From positions 3,596,001-3,660,000 of the forward strand of contig NZ_CP126260.1 in assembly GCF_003234365.2 (NCBI RefSeq): a stretch of 64,000 nt of DNA, in the 5' to 3' direction. The DNA is from Curtobacterium sp. MCJR17_020 (GTDB lineage: Bacteria; Actinomycetota; Actinomycetes; Actinomycetales; Microbacteriaceae). Numbering within the stretch: the first letter of the stretch is position 1; each line of letters opens with the position of its first letter. The position numbers were made by a program, and so were the translations under genes. The notes under the pieces are model-generated. The model had not been told where the DNA came from. It saw only the letters and a program-made list of their open reading frames with translations, and did no database searches. Positions 25,278 to 33,773 of the stretch are shown in pieces.

Positions 25278-25697
25278 TCAACCGAAGAAGTAGTTCCAGA
25301 GCCCGCTGAAGAGCTCAGTCACGCTCAGGTTCCCGATGGCTGTGATCGCGGTACGGATCCATCCCGCCAAGCCGTTCCACCAGTTCTTGAACGCCTTGAT
25401 GCCGCTCCGGACCGCGTTCTTCATGCCGGTGACGATCGACGACGCGTTGTTCTTGATCCAGTTGACGATCGTCCCGATCGGTACCCGGTCCGTCGAGATC
25501 TCCCCCTGCGGAGCGGGTGAGCTCGGCACAGGACTCGACTTCATCGGGACTGACATCGGAACGCCACGCTCGACAGCGTTGGTTGACGCGGAGATCGTCG
25601 GTGCAGGTGCCGCCGTCGCAGCGGCTGCGCCCACTGTGCTCAGCATCGCGCCGGTGACGATAGCCCCGATCACTCCGACACTACGGATTCGATTCAT
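25278..25697 (-). CDS. Secreted cationic Trp-rich peptide precursor, bacteriocin-like
   Basis: A 139-residue precursor of no family I recognise. Residues 1-30 form a Sec signal peptide (MNRIRSVGVIGAIVTG...ATAA). Residues 31-72 are a polar, Pro/Ser-rich propeptide. Residues 73-139 form a hydrophobic, amphipathic region with five Trp (80, 106, 107, 113, 134), six Lys/Arg and one Glu, ending LWNYFFG. This composition suits a membrane-active helical peptide. It has no Cys, so it is not a lantibiotic or disulfide bacteriocin. ATG 25697 follows a GGGG ribosome site. Codons such as AAT, CGA, AGT and GGA mark it as lower GC than the surroundings. It heads an operon with ABC transporter genes. Confidence 0.75.
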   Translation of the reverse strand: MNRIRSVGVIGAIVTGAMLSTVGAAAATAAPAPTISASTNAVERGVPMSVPMKSSPVPSSPAPQGEISTDRVPIGTIVNWIKNNASSIVTGMKNAVRSGIKAFKNWWNGLAGWIRTAITAIGNLSVTELFSGLWNYFFG

Positions 25698-25817
25698 GCT
25701 CTACCCCTATCGTTGCGGCCTCTTCGCCGTCTAACGATCCTGGCAGACTGACCGTTCATATTTCAGCGTTTTACAGGTTGAAGTGTAACGCTCTGGTAAC
25801 GCGTGGCGAGACGGTTT
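25698..25817 (-). promoter_or_regulatory. AT-rich upstream region of the peptide operon
   Basis: This 120-bp gap between truA and the peptide gene is strikingly AT-rich for this genome (25755-25800). On the minus strand it contains two GTTAC direct repeats 11 bp apart and a weak promoter-like pair TTCAAC-N16-TATGAA. The exact start point cannot be fixed by eye. Confidence 0.5.
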
Positions 25818-26672
25818 TCACTCCCGCCGCGCCCGCGTCTGCTCCGCCCGCCCCGCGAGCTCCCCATCAGCCGGGTACCCCACCTCGGTCAGCGTCAGCC
25901 CCTTCGCCGGCGCCGTCTTGAACGCGCTCGTCCGCGTCTCGGCGACGCGGAGCTCCACGAGCCGTTCCGGCCCGAACCGCCCCTCGCCGACGGCGATGGT
26001 CGCCCCCACCATCGCGCGCACCATGGAGTGACAGAACGCATCGGCCTGGAGGCGCGCCACCAGTACCCCGTCCGGCTCGCGGTCCCAGCGGAACTCCTGC
26101 AACGTCCGGATGGTCGTCGCGCCCTCGCGCGGCTTGCAGAACGTCGCGAAGTCGTGCAGCCCCAACAGCGTCAGCGCACCGCGCTCCATCGCTGCCGGGT
26201 CGAGGCTCGCCCCGTGCCAGACCGTGTGCCCGCGACGACGTGGATCGCGCGGGGCGTCGGCGTCCGCGATCCGGTACTCGTACCGTCGCCAGAGCGGCGA
26301 GAACCTGGCGTCGAACCCGTCCGGCGCGACCGATGCCCGGGTGACGACGACGTCGCCCTCTGGTGCCGCGATGCCGTTCACGCGCTTGACGAGCCCGTCC
26401 AGCGGCGAGCGCCCCGAGCCACGCTTGGCGCTGAGCGCGTCCCACTGCTCGGCGGACAGGTCGAGGTGGGCGACCTGCCCGGTGGCGTGCACGCCGGCGT
26501 CGGTGCGTCCGGCGACGGTGAGCAGTGGCGGTTCGCCCCACCGGGTGAAGACGGTGGCGAGGGCGGCCTCGAGCGCGCCCTGCACGGTCCGCAGCCCGGG
26601 CTGCCGGGCCCACCCGGAGAACGCGGCCCCGTCGTACGCGATGTCCAGCCGCAGTCGCACCGTTTCGCTCAC
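25818..26672 (-). CDS. truA: tRNA pseudouridine(38-40) synthase TruA
   Basis: A 284-residue enzyme that makes pseudouridine at positions 38-40 of the tRNA anticodon arm. It opens VRLRLDIAYDGAAFSGWARQPG, carries the catalytic Asp in GRTDAGVHATGQVAH and ends with the family's RFGPERLVELRVAE region. Often truA directly follows rplQ; here 6.5 kb of exporter, regulator and membrane-protein genes separates them. Confidence 0.96.
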   Translation of the reverse strand: MSETVRLRLDIAYDGAAFSGWARQPGLRTVQGALEAALATVFTRWGEPPLLTVAGRTDAGVHATGQVAHLDLSAEQWDALSAKRGSGRSPLDGLVKRVNGIAAPEGDVVVTRASVAPDGFDARFSPLWRRYEYRIADADAPRDPRRRGHTVWHGASLDPAAMERGALTLLGLHDFATFCKPREGATTIRTLQEFRWDREPDGVLVARLQADAFCHSMVRAMVGATIAVGEGRFGPERLVELRVAETRTSAFKTAPAKGLTLTEVGYPADGELAGRAEQTRARRE

Positions 26673-26690
26673 GTGCCCACGGTAGCGATG

Positions 26691-26723
26691 TCAGCGCCAC
26701 GTCAGTGCCGCGTGAGCGCCCCG
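26691..26723 (+). promoter_or_regulatory. Three 11-bp direct repeats upstream of drrAB, SARP-type operator
   Basis: Three contiguous 11-base units occur head-to-tail: TCAGCGCCACG, TCAGTGCCGCG and TGAGCGCCCCG. Unit 1 shares 9 of 11 bases with each of the other two. Heptamers repeated at 11-bp spacing near the -35 region are the known binding format of SARP regulators, and a SARP-domain gene lies just beyond the exporter genes. The site is 40-72 bp ahead of the drrA start. Confidence 0.65.
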
Positions 26724-26762
26724 CGGCACCATCGTCCTCGACATCGACGAAAGGACATTTCG

Positions 26763-27761
26763 ATGACCACGACACCGCTCGCGGTGGAGGCCACCGGCCT
26801 CGTGAAGACCTTCGGGACGAACCGCGCAGTGGACGGTGTCGACCTCCGTGTGGAGGCCGGCACGGTCTACGGCGTGCTCGGTCCCAACGGCGCCGGCAAG
26901 ACCACCACCATCTCCATGCTCGCGACCCTGCTCAAGGCGGACGGCGGCGAGGCCCGGATCTTCGGGCACGACGTCCGGCGCGAGGCGCAGACCGTCCGCA
27001 CGCTGATCGGGGTGACGGGCCAGTACGCCAGCGTCGACGAGACCCTCAGCGCGACCGAGAACCTGGTGATCTTCGCGCGCCTGCTTGGGCTGTCCCGCGC
27101 GGATGCGAAGCGGAAGGCCGTGGAGCTGCTCGAACGCTTCGGGCTGACCGAGGCCGCGTCGCGCCCGCTCAAGGCCTTCTCCGGTGGCATGCGTCGCCGG
27201 CTCGACCTGGCTGCGAGCCTCATCGCGCAGCCGCCGCTGATCTTCCTCGACGAGCCGACCACGGGGCTCGACCCCCGGACCCGTGCGCAGATGTGGGACA
27301 CCATCCGCGAGCTCGTGGCGACGGGTTCGACGGTGCTGCTGACGACGCAGTACCTGGACGAGGCGGACCAGCTCGCCGACCGCATCGCGGTCATCGACCA
27401 CGGCAAGGTCGTCGCCGAGGGCACGAGCGACGAGCTGAAGGCCTCGATCGGCAGTTCGTCGTTGCAGCTCCGCCTGACCGATGCGCTCCGGCTCGACGCC
27501 GCGCGCACGATCGTCCGGAACACCCTCGGTGTCGACGCGGTGGCCAGCCCCGAGGGCTCGCGTCTCACCGCACCGATGTCGGACCCCGACCGCGTGACGG
27601 ACCTGCTGGTGTCGTTCCGCGAGGCCGGCATCACCCTCGCCGAGATGAGCGTGCAGAAGCCCACCCTCGACGAGGTCTTCCTGACGATCACCGGCGCACC
27701 GGCGACCACCGACGACGACAACGACAACACCGACCGCGAACTCGCAGGGAGCATCGCATGA
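26763..27761 (+). CDS. drrA: Daunorubicin-resistance type ABC exporter, ATP-binding subunit DrrA
   Basis: A 332-residue ATPase. Walker A GPNGAGKTTT, signature FSGGMRRRLDLAASL, Walker B LIFLDEPTTGLDP and LLTTQYLDEADQLADRI define the DrrA subfamily of drug exporters. The C-terminal ~100 residues form the regulatory domain typical of DrrA. ATG 26763 has AAAGGAC upstream; the longer frame upstream is antisense to truA. The stop overlaps the permease start by 4 bp. Substrate is unknown; export of a toxic small molecule is likely. Confidence 0.92.
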   Translation: MTTTPLAVEATGLVKTFGTNRAVDGVDLRVEAGTVYGVLGPNGAGKTTTISMLATLLKADGGEARIFGHDVRREAQTVRTLIGVTGQYASVDETLSATENLVIFARLLGLSRADAKRKAVELLERFGLTEAASRPLKAFSGGMRRRLDLAASLIAQPPLIFLDEPTTGLDPRTRAQMWDTIRELVATGSTVLLTTQYLDEADQLADRIAVIDHGKVVAEGTSDELKASIGSSSLQLRLTDALRLDAARTIVRNTLGVDAVASPEGSRLTAPMSDPDRVTDLLVSFREAGITLAEMSVQKPTLDEVFLTITGAPATTDDDNDNTDRELAGSIA

Positions 27762-28588
27762 CCACCATCACCACCACGGGCACCACTGCGCCCCGGATCA
27801 CCCCGCGCCCCGGCGTCGGTGCGACCGGCCTCGGCGCCACCGTCCGGCAGTCGCTCACGATGGCGTACCGCGGCCTGATCAAGGTCCGGCGCACCCCGGA
27901 GCAGCTGTTCGACGTCACCCTGATGCCGATCATCTTCACCGTGATGTTCACGTACATCTTCGGTGGTGCGATCGCGGGTGACGTCGCGAGCTACCTGCCG
28001 ATCATCATCCCCGGCATCCTGGTGCAGACGAACATCACGTCGTCGATCGTCACGGGCGTGCAGCTGCGCGAGGACATGGACAAGGGTGTCTTCGACCGCT
28101 TCAAGTCCCTGCCCATCGCCCGGATCGCCCCGCTCGCGGGTGCGCTGCTCGCCGACACCGTCCGGTACGCGATCGCCACGACGATCACCTTCACGGTCGG
28201 CATCATCATGGGTCTGCGTCCGGCCGGCGGTTTCGGTGCGGTCGTCCTGGCCGGGTTGCTGGTCATCGTCGTCGCGTGGGCGATCAGCTGGATCTTCGCC
28301 TACTTCGGCGTCGTCGCGCGGACGGCGTCGAGCGTCTCCGGCATCTCCAACATGGTGCTGTTCCCGCTGACGTTCCTGTCGAACGCGTTCGTGCCGGCGG
28401 ACACCCTGCCGGACTGGCTGCGCTGGTTCTCCGAGGTGAACCCGATCTCGCACCTGATCACGGCGGTCCGCGAGCTCGTGAACCACGGCACGGTGGGCGT
28501 CGACCTCTGGATCAGCCTGCTCGGCGCAGCGGTCGTGGTCGCGGTGTTCGCGCCGCTGACGGTCCGCGCGTACATGCGGAAGGCCTGA
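27758..28588 (+). CDS. drrB: ABC-2 type exporter permease DrrB
   Basis: A 276-residue membrane protein with six helices. LFDVTLMPIIFTVMFTYIFGG, the EDMDKGVFDRFKSLPI segment and FPLTFLSNAFVPADTLP are characteristic of the DrrB/ABC-2 family. It forms the pore for DrrA. ATG 27758 overlaps the drrA stop in an ATGA arrangement. It ends 10 bp from the convergent regulator gene. Confidence 0.92.
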   Translation: MTTITTTGTTAPRITPRPGVGATGLGATVRQSLTMAYRGLIKVRRTPEQLFDVTLMPIIFTVMFTYIFGGAIAGDVASYLPIIIPGILVQTNITSSIVTGVQLREDMDKGVFDRFKSLPIARIAPLAGALLADTVRYAIATTITFTVGIIMGLRPAGGFGAVVLAGLLVIVVAWAISWIFAYFGVVARTASSVSGISNMVLFPLTFLSNAFVPADTLPDWLRWFSEVNPISHLITAVRELVNHGTVGVDLWISLLGAAVVVAVFAPLTVRAYMRKA

Positions 28589-28598
28589 CGGGCGCCCA

Positions 28599-31500
28599 TC
28601 AGCGCACGCGGAACCGCAGCTCCTCGAGCAGGAGCCGCGCCTGCGAGACGGCCTCGGCCCGGTTCGATCCGGCCGAGGCCGTCTCGGCGTCCGCCAGCAC
28701 CGCGTCGCCGAGGGCGTCGGCCAGCACCGACCGCATCCGCGTGTGCGCGAGCACGCCGAAGTCCTGCCGCGAACCGAGTCGGGTCGCCAGCCCCCAGCAG
28801 CGAGCGGCGTGCTCCGGCTGTCCGTCACGGGCGGCGGCGAGCGCCAGCCCGAGCAGGGCGGTCCCGATCACGGGCAGGTCCAGCCACCACGGGTGGACGC
28901 GCAGCATCACGAGCGCACCGACACGCAGGCGTCTCGCGACCGCCACGTCGTCGACCGGGAGGCCCGGCGCGGCTCCGTCGGACCGGCGCACCGCCGCCTC
29001 GTCCCGCGCCGCGATCCGCGCCGAGCCCGCCATGAGCGTCCAGTGCGGCGTCTGCTTCCGCAGGGGCAGCACGGAGTCCCAGGCGCGGGCGTACTCCGCC
29101 GCCGCGTCGTCGAGGGCTCCTTCCCAGCGCGAGCACTCCGCACCGATGGCCATCGCGAGCACGCCGATCTGCACCCGGTCCTCGTCGAACCCGCCGCGGG
29201 CCTCGACCGGACGGTGCTGCAGGTCGTCGGCGACCTGCCGGGCACGCACGACGTCGCCGGTGCTCGCGGCGCAGAGGCCGACGGTCCAGCCGATCTCGTA
29301 CAGGTCGTCGTCGGCCCCGAACCGTTCGAGTTGCTCGCGGGCGACCTCGGCGGACCGCAGTGCGTCGGCGTGCCGACCGGTCTGCGCCAGGAGCTGGGTC
29401 ATGGTGACGGCGATCGACCCGGTGGTCCAGGCGTCGTCGCTCGACCGCGAGAGCGTCTCGGCGCGGGTCGCGTACCGCAGGGCGACGGCGGACTCCCCGT
29501 CGTTCTCGGCGAGCGGCGCGCTGAGCATGTTCGCCAGGCAGGCGACACCGGGCTCCGGGTCGTCGCGGTAGCGGGCGAGCAGGGCGTACCCGTCGGCCGG
29601 TCGCCCCAGGGTGAGGAGCAGTGCTGCCTGGGCGTCGAGCACCGCGAACCCGGTGGTGCCGTCGCGCATCACGCGGCGCAGGGTCGACACGGCCAGGGCT
29701 GCGGTGCGCTTGTCGCTGAACGCGGACGACCCGCCGGTGACGACGAGTCCGAGCACCGTCGCGGCACGGTCCTCGGCCGCCGGTCCGGTACGGCGCAGGA
29801 CCGGGACCACCTCGGGGCCGAGAGCGACGACCTCACCGTGGGCCCCGCGCAGCGACCAGTAGCCGCCGAGAGCCGCGAACAGGTGCGCGACCGCCGCGGT
29901 GTCGTCGGCAGCGAGGCTCCAGCGGAGCAGCGTGACGAGGTTGTCGGATTCGCGGGCGACCTCGCGGAACCGCTCGAGCTGTGCAGAACCCGTGATCGTG
30001 AGCAGGTTGCGCTCGGCCGCGAACCCACGGCCCCAGCCGATCATGGCCGCACGGACGGCCTCGGTGGCGCCGCGGTCCCCCAGCCGGGCCGCACCGAACT
30101 CCCGCACCGTCTCGAGCAGCCGGTACCGCACGGGCTCGCCCTCGTGCTCGACGAGCTGCACGAGCGACTGCTCCACGAGCTCGGCGAGGTCGTCGAGTGC
30201 GTCCACCCGGCGGTCCGGAGCCGCGACGGCCTCGACGGCGTCGACCGCGAGCCCGTCCGGGAAGAGCGCCAGGCGTGTCAGCAGGTCCTGGGCCCCGTCG
30301 TCGAGCAGGCGCCAGCTCCACTCGATCACGGCGAGCAGGGTGCGGTGCCGCTCCGGGGCGCTCCGGTCACCGCCGCGCAGCAGCGCGAACCGGTCGTCCA
30401 GCCGGCGCTCGATCTCGTCGGCGCTCATCCCGCGGATGCGTGCGGCCGCGAGCTCGATGGCCAACGGTGACCCGTCGAGCCGCGTGCAGATCCGGCGCAC
30501 CGCGTCCACCGGCAGCACGGCTCCGGGTCGTGCGGCCCGCGCCCGCTCGGTGAACAGCCGGACGGCCGCTCCGTCCGCCTCGACGGGCAGGGGCGCGAGG
30601 GGAGCCACGACCTCGCCGGCGATGGCGAGCGGCGCGCGTGACGTCGTCAGGATCCGCAGGGCGGGCACGGTCGCGAGCAGGTCCGCGGCGAAGGCGGCGA
30701 CCTCCGCGACCAGGTGCTCGCAGTTGTCCAGGACGAGCACGGTCGGCCCGTCGGCGAGCGCGCGCACGACCCGGGTGCGCAGGTCGGCCGCGACGGCGTC
30801 CCGGAGCGAGCGAGTGGAGCGGAACTCGGCGATCCCGAGCAGCGCGCCGAGTGCCGGCACGATGTCGTCGGCCGTGGCGAGCGGTGCGAGTTCGAACACG
30901 ACGACGCCCTGCGTCGGCGGCAGGCCGGCGGCGACCGCCTGCGCGAGGCGGGTCTTCCCCAGCCCACCCGCACCGAGGATCGTGACCAGCCGTCCGGCGG
31001 ACAGCAGGTCCGAGACGGTGGCGAGGTCGGCCTCCCTCCCGACCAAGGTGTTCGGCGCAGCACGCAGGCCGACGCGGCGGACGGTGCCCGTGGCGGGGCC
31101 GGACCGGCGCAGCAACTCGGCGTTGAGGCGCACCAGGTCGGCCGAGGGGTCGGCGCCGAGTTCGTCGGCGAGGCGGTCACGGTGCGCCGCGAAGGCGGCG
31201 ATGGCCTCGCTCGTGCGGCCGGCGGCGGCGAGGGCGCGCATCGAGCCGGCGACCGCGACCTCGTCGTAGGGGTTGGCGACGGCCTCTGCCGCCCAGAGTG
31301 CGGCGGCCTCGTCGGCGTCGCCCTCGTCGAGCAGGGCACCGCCGAGCGCGCGCCGGAGCGTCCGCCGGAGCGCTGCCGCTCGGTCCGCGAGTGCCGCGCC
31401 CAGGTCGCCGTCGACGTCGGCCCCCGGGTCACCACGCCAGAGGTCGAGGGCCGCACGGACCGCTGCCGGCTCCGTTTCGCCCACCGCACGCTCGGCACGG

Positions 31501-31805
31501 GCGAGGTCGACGTCCTCGGGGCCGCCGCCCAACGCGTACCCGGTGCTCGTCGACACCACGAGGCCGTCCGCCACGCTCCGGCGCAGTCGGGACACGAGCG
31601 TCTGCAGCGCTGCACGGGCACCCCGCGGCTGCACGTCCGGCCAGAGGTCGTCGATCAGCGACTCGGTGGTCAGGGCGTGGCCGCGCGCGAGCACCAGCGC
31701 CGTCAGGAACGCCCGAGCGAGCGCTCCGGGCACGGGCGCCTGCCGGCCGTCCGAACCCGTCACCGTGACCGGTCCGAGGACGGCGATGCGGGGCGGGACG
31801 GTCAC
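28599..31805 (-). CDS. Large SARP/AfsR-type transcriptional regulator (BTAD and NB-ARC domains)
   Basis: A 1068-residue cytosolic regulator. An OmpR-like winged helix (about 5-85, with ALTTESLIDDLWPD), a bacterial transcriptional activation domain (~90-240), an ATPase module with Walker A TILGAGGLGKTRLAQAV (about 280) and LVLDNCEHL, then helical repeats of TPR type. This is the architecture of ATP-controlled SARP activators of secondary metabolism and export. It is convergent with drrAB, whose upstream region has an 11-bp triple repeat of the SARP type, so drrAB is the likely target. The upstream FUSC gene is only 41 bp away on the same strand and may be in the same transcript. Confidence 0.9.
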   Translation of the reverse strand: MTVPPRIAVLGPVTVTGSDGRQAPVPGALARAFLTALVLARGHALTTESLIDDLWPDVQPRGARAALQTLVSRLRRSVADGLVVSTSTGYALGGGPEDVDLARAERAVGETEPAAVRAALDLWRGDPGADVDGDLGAALADRAAALRRTLRRALGGALLDEGDADEAAALWAAEAVANPYDEVAVAGSMRALAAAGRTSEAIAAFAAHRDRLADELGADPSADLVRLNAELLRRSGPATGTVRRVGLRAAPNTLVGREADLATVSDLLSAGRLVTILGAGGLGKTRLAQAVAAGLPPTQGVVVFELAPLATADDIVPALGALLGIAEFRSTRSLRDAVAADLRTRVVRALADGPTVLVLDNCEHLVAEVAAFAADLLATVPALRILTTSRAPLAIAGEVVAPLAPLPVEADGAAVRLFTERARAARPGAVLPVDAVRRICTRLDGSPLAIELAAARIRGMSADEIERRLDDRFALLRGGDRSAPERHRTLLAVIEWSWRLLDDGAQDLLTRLALFPDGLAVDAVEAVAAPDRRVDALDDLAELVEQSLVQLVEHEGEPVRYRLLETVREFGAARLGDRGATEAVRAAMIGWGRGFAAERNLLTITGSAQLERFREVARESDNLVTLLRWSLAADDTAAVAHLFAALGGYWSLRGAHGEVVALGPEVVPVLRRTGPAAEDRAATVLGLVVTGGSSAFSDKRTAALAVSTLRRVMRDGTTGFAVLDAQAALLLTLGRPADGYALLARYRDDPEPGVACLANMLSAPLAENDGESAVALRYATRAETLSRSSDDAWTTGSIAVTMTQLLAQTGRHADALRSAEVAREQLERFGADDDLYEIGWTVGLCAASTGDVVRARQVADDLQHRPVEARGGFDEDRVQIGVLAMAIGAECSRWEGALDDAAAEYARAWDSVLPLRKQTPHWTLMAGSARIAARDEAAVRRSDGAAPGLPVDDVAVARRLRVGALVMLRVHPWWLDLPVIGTALLGLALAAARDGQPEHAARCWGLATRLGSRQDFGVLAHTRMRSVLADALGDAVLADAETASAGSNRAEAVSQARLLLEELRFRVR

Positions 31806-31846
31806 GGTGCGAGTCTACGGAGCGCCGGTGTCACGGGGTCCTCGCG

Positions 31847-32965
31847 TCAGCCGCGCGGACGGTGGAACGCCGACGGCCCCGTGCGGGTGTCGAGGTTGTC
31901 CGTCGCACGACGCTCGGACTCCACGATGCCGCGGAGCGCCACGAGCGCGGACGCCGTCACCGCGACGTGCGACGGGTTCTCGCGCGAGGCGTCGAGCGCC
32001 TGCTCGAGTCGCTCGATCGCCTTGTCGCCTTCGTCCTCGGGGGACTCCCCGCGGATCACGCCGGCGAGCTGACGGATCGCCTCGGTGAGCGGTTCGGTGA
32101 ACGCGGGGTCGGGACGGCCGAGGTTCGCGGACACCGGGCCCGACCGAGCGACGAGTTCGGTGAGGTCCGTCGTGTACCAGGCGACCCGTTCGAGCGCCCG
32201 GAAGCGCGCCCCGTCCTGCTGGAGCCGGGCCCGTGACCCGCGGAGCGCTCCGCGGGGGTTGATCTTCCGGCTCTCGTGGGCGACGGACACCCGCGCGCGC
32301 ACGTCGGCGATCGCACGGTCGAGCTTGTCCTGCTGCCGGTTCCAGGCGTCCTCGTCGCGCTTGCCGCTCTCCAGCACGTGTGCGAGCCCCTCGAGGTGAT
32401 CGGCCAACACGGCGTTCACCTCGTCGATCCGACGTTCGGCGTCCCAGAAGTGCAGCGGTGGGAACACCAGGAAGTTCACGAGCAGGCCGACGACGACGCC
32501 GACACCCATCTGCACCAGGTACCCGAACGAGTAGCCCTCGGCGTTCGCTCCGCCGACGAGCAGCACGAACAACGCCGCCGTCGACACCCAGGTGCTGCCC
32601 TCGCCGAGCACCCGGAACCCGCCGACGAGTACGCCGATGCCGACCGCCAGGGCCACGGCGAGGATCCCCGGGTCGCCCACGATCATCGTGAAGCCCGCGA
32701 CGGCGATGCCGAGCAGGATGCCGACGAGCGTCTGGATGCCGTTGCGCAGCCCCGCGTAGACCGTCGTCTGCATCGCGACGATCGCCCCGAGCGGTGCGTA
32801 GTACGGGTAGTCGGACGCGACCCCGGGCACGTGCCTGGCGATGAACCAGGCCAGTGCCGCGGCGCCGGCTGCCTTGGCTGCGTGCAGCAGTCGCGGCTGC
32901 GTGCCGGACGTGCGGCTCCACCGCCACGCGCGGCGACCGACGCCCGCGATGTGTTGGAACTCCAT
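31847..32965 (-). CDS. FUSC/aromatic acid exporter family membrane protein
   Basis: A 372-residue protein. The N-terminal half has about six helices beginning LLHAAKAAGAAALAWFIARHV and including YYAPLGAIVAMQTTVYAGLRNGIQTLVGILLG, the pattern of the aromatic acid exporter/FUSC group. The C-terminal half is soluble and helical, with charged coiled-coil stretches (DEDAWNRQQDKLDRAI). Export of small organic acids or drugs is plausible. It sits between rplQ and the SARP gene, on the same strand as the regulator. Confidence 0.82.
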   Translation of the reverse strand: MEFQHIAGVGRRAWRWSRTSGTQPRLLHAAKAAGAAALAWFIARHVPGVASDYPYYAPLGAIVAMQTTVYAGLRNGIQTLVGILLGIAVAGFTMIVGDPGILAVALAVGIGVLVGGFRVLGEGSTWVSTAALFVLLVGGANAEGYSFGYLVQMGVGVVVGLLVNFLVFPPLHFWDAERRIDEVNAVLADHLEGLAHVLESGKRDEDAWNRQQDKLDRAIADVRARVSVAHESRKINPRGALRGSRARLQQDGARFRALERVAWYTTDLTELVARSGPVSANLGRPDPAFTEPLTEAIRQLAGVIRGESPEDEGDKAIERLEQALDASRENPSHVAVTASALVALRGIVESERRATDNLDTRTGPSAFHRPRG

Positions 32966-33070
32966 GTGGTGACTCTCCCTGTCGGGCGGACACGCTACGG
33001 GGCACGCACTGGGAAGGCGACGGTCCTGCGTTCTCCGGACGTCGGGGTGGACGGCCGCCGCTCCCGAACG

Positions 33071-33110
33071 CGACGAAGCCCCCGCGACCTGGGTCGCGGG
33101 GGCTTCGTCG
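33071..33110 (-). terminator. Terminator of the alpha (rplQ) operon
   Basis: Arms 33071-33088 and 33093-33110 form a perfect 18-bp stem with loop CTGG. It starts 15 bp after the rplQ stop codon and ends the long ribosomal transcript. Confidence 0.88.
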
Positions 33111-33125
33111 TGGTGATGCGGGGTC

Positions 33126-33710
33126 CTACTTGCTGTCGTCGCTCTTCTCGGCGGCGTCGGCCTCGACCTCGGCAGCAGCCTCGGTCTCGGTCTCCGACTC
33201 GACCGGAGCGGACTCCTCAGTCGTCTCGCTGTCCTCGACAGGCACCGTCTCGACCGGGGCTTCCTCGGTGGTCTCGTCGGCAGCCGCCTCCTCGACCGGA
33301 GCGGCGGCGGCCGGAGCCGCGGTGCGCTTCACCGGTGCGGGCGTGCCCGACACCGGCTCGAGGACGAGCTCGATCGACGCCAGCGGGGCGTTGTCGCCCT
33401 TGCGGAAGCCGAGCTTCGTGATGCGGGTGTAGCCGCCCTGACGGTCCTCGACCTGCGGGGCGATCTCCGTGAACAGCGTGTGCACGACGGACTTGTCGCG
33501 CAGGGTCGCGATGACCCGACGACGAGCGTGCAGGTCGCCGCGCTTCGCGAACGTGATGAGCCGCTCGGCAACCGGGCGGAGGCGCTTGGCCTTCGTCTCG
33601 GTGGTCGTGATGCGACCGTGCGTGAAGAGGGCGTTGGCGAGGTTGCTCAGGAGCAGGCGCTCGTGAGCGGGACCGCCACCGAGGCGGGGGCCCTTGGTGG
33701 GCTTCGGCAT
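33126..33710 (-). CDS. rplQ: Ribosomal protein bL17 with long acidic tail
   Basis: A 194-residue large-subunit protein, against 127 in E. coli. The core MPKPTKGPRLGGGPAHERLLLSNLA (start) to SIELVLEPV is normal. The remaining ~70 residues are Ala/Glu/Thr-rich and disordered (for example EEAAADETTEEAPVE), a strong negative charge at the ribosome surface near the exit tunnel. Last gene of the alpha operon. Confidence 0.97.
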   Translation of the reverse strand: MPKPTKGPRLGGGPAHERLLLSNLANALFTHGRITTTETKAKRLRPVAERLITFAKRGDLHARRRVIATLRDKSVVHTLFTEIAPQVEDRQGGYTRITKLGFRKGDNAPLASIELVLEPVSGTPAPVKRTAAPAAAAPVEEAAADETTEEAPVETVPVEDSETTEESAPVESETETEAAAEVEADAAEKSDDSK

Positions 33711-33773
33711 GTCAGTTCTCCAGTGGTGAAAGTGGTGCGCGCGGTGTCAGCGCGCTTGCGCGTGAGCGCGAGA

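Noticed and set aside
25803..26762. In-frame extension of drrA opposite truA
   Set aside because: truA has full family motifs, and drrA has its own ribosome site at ATG 26763.
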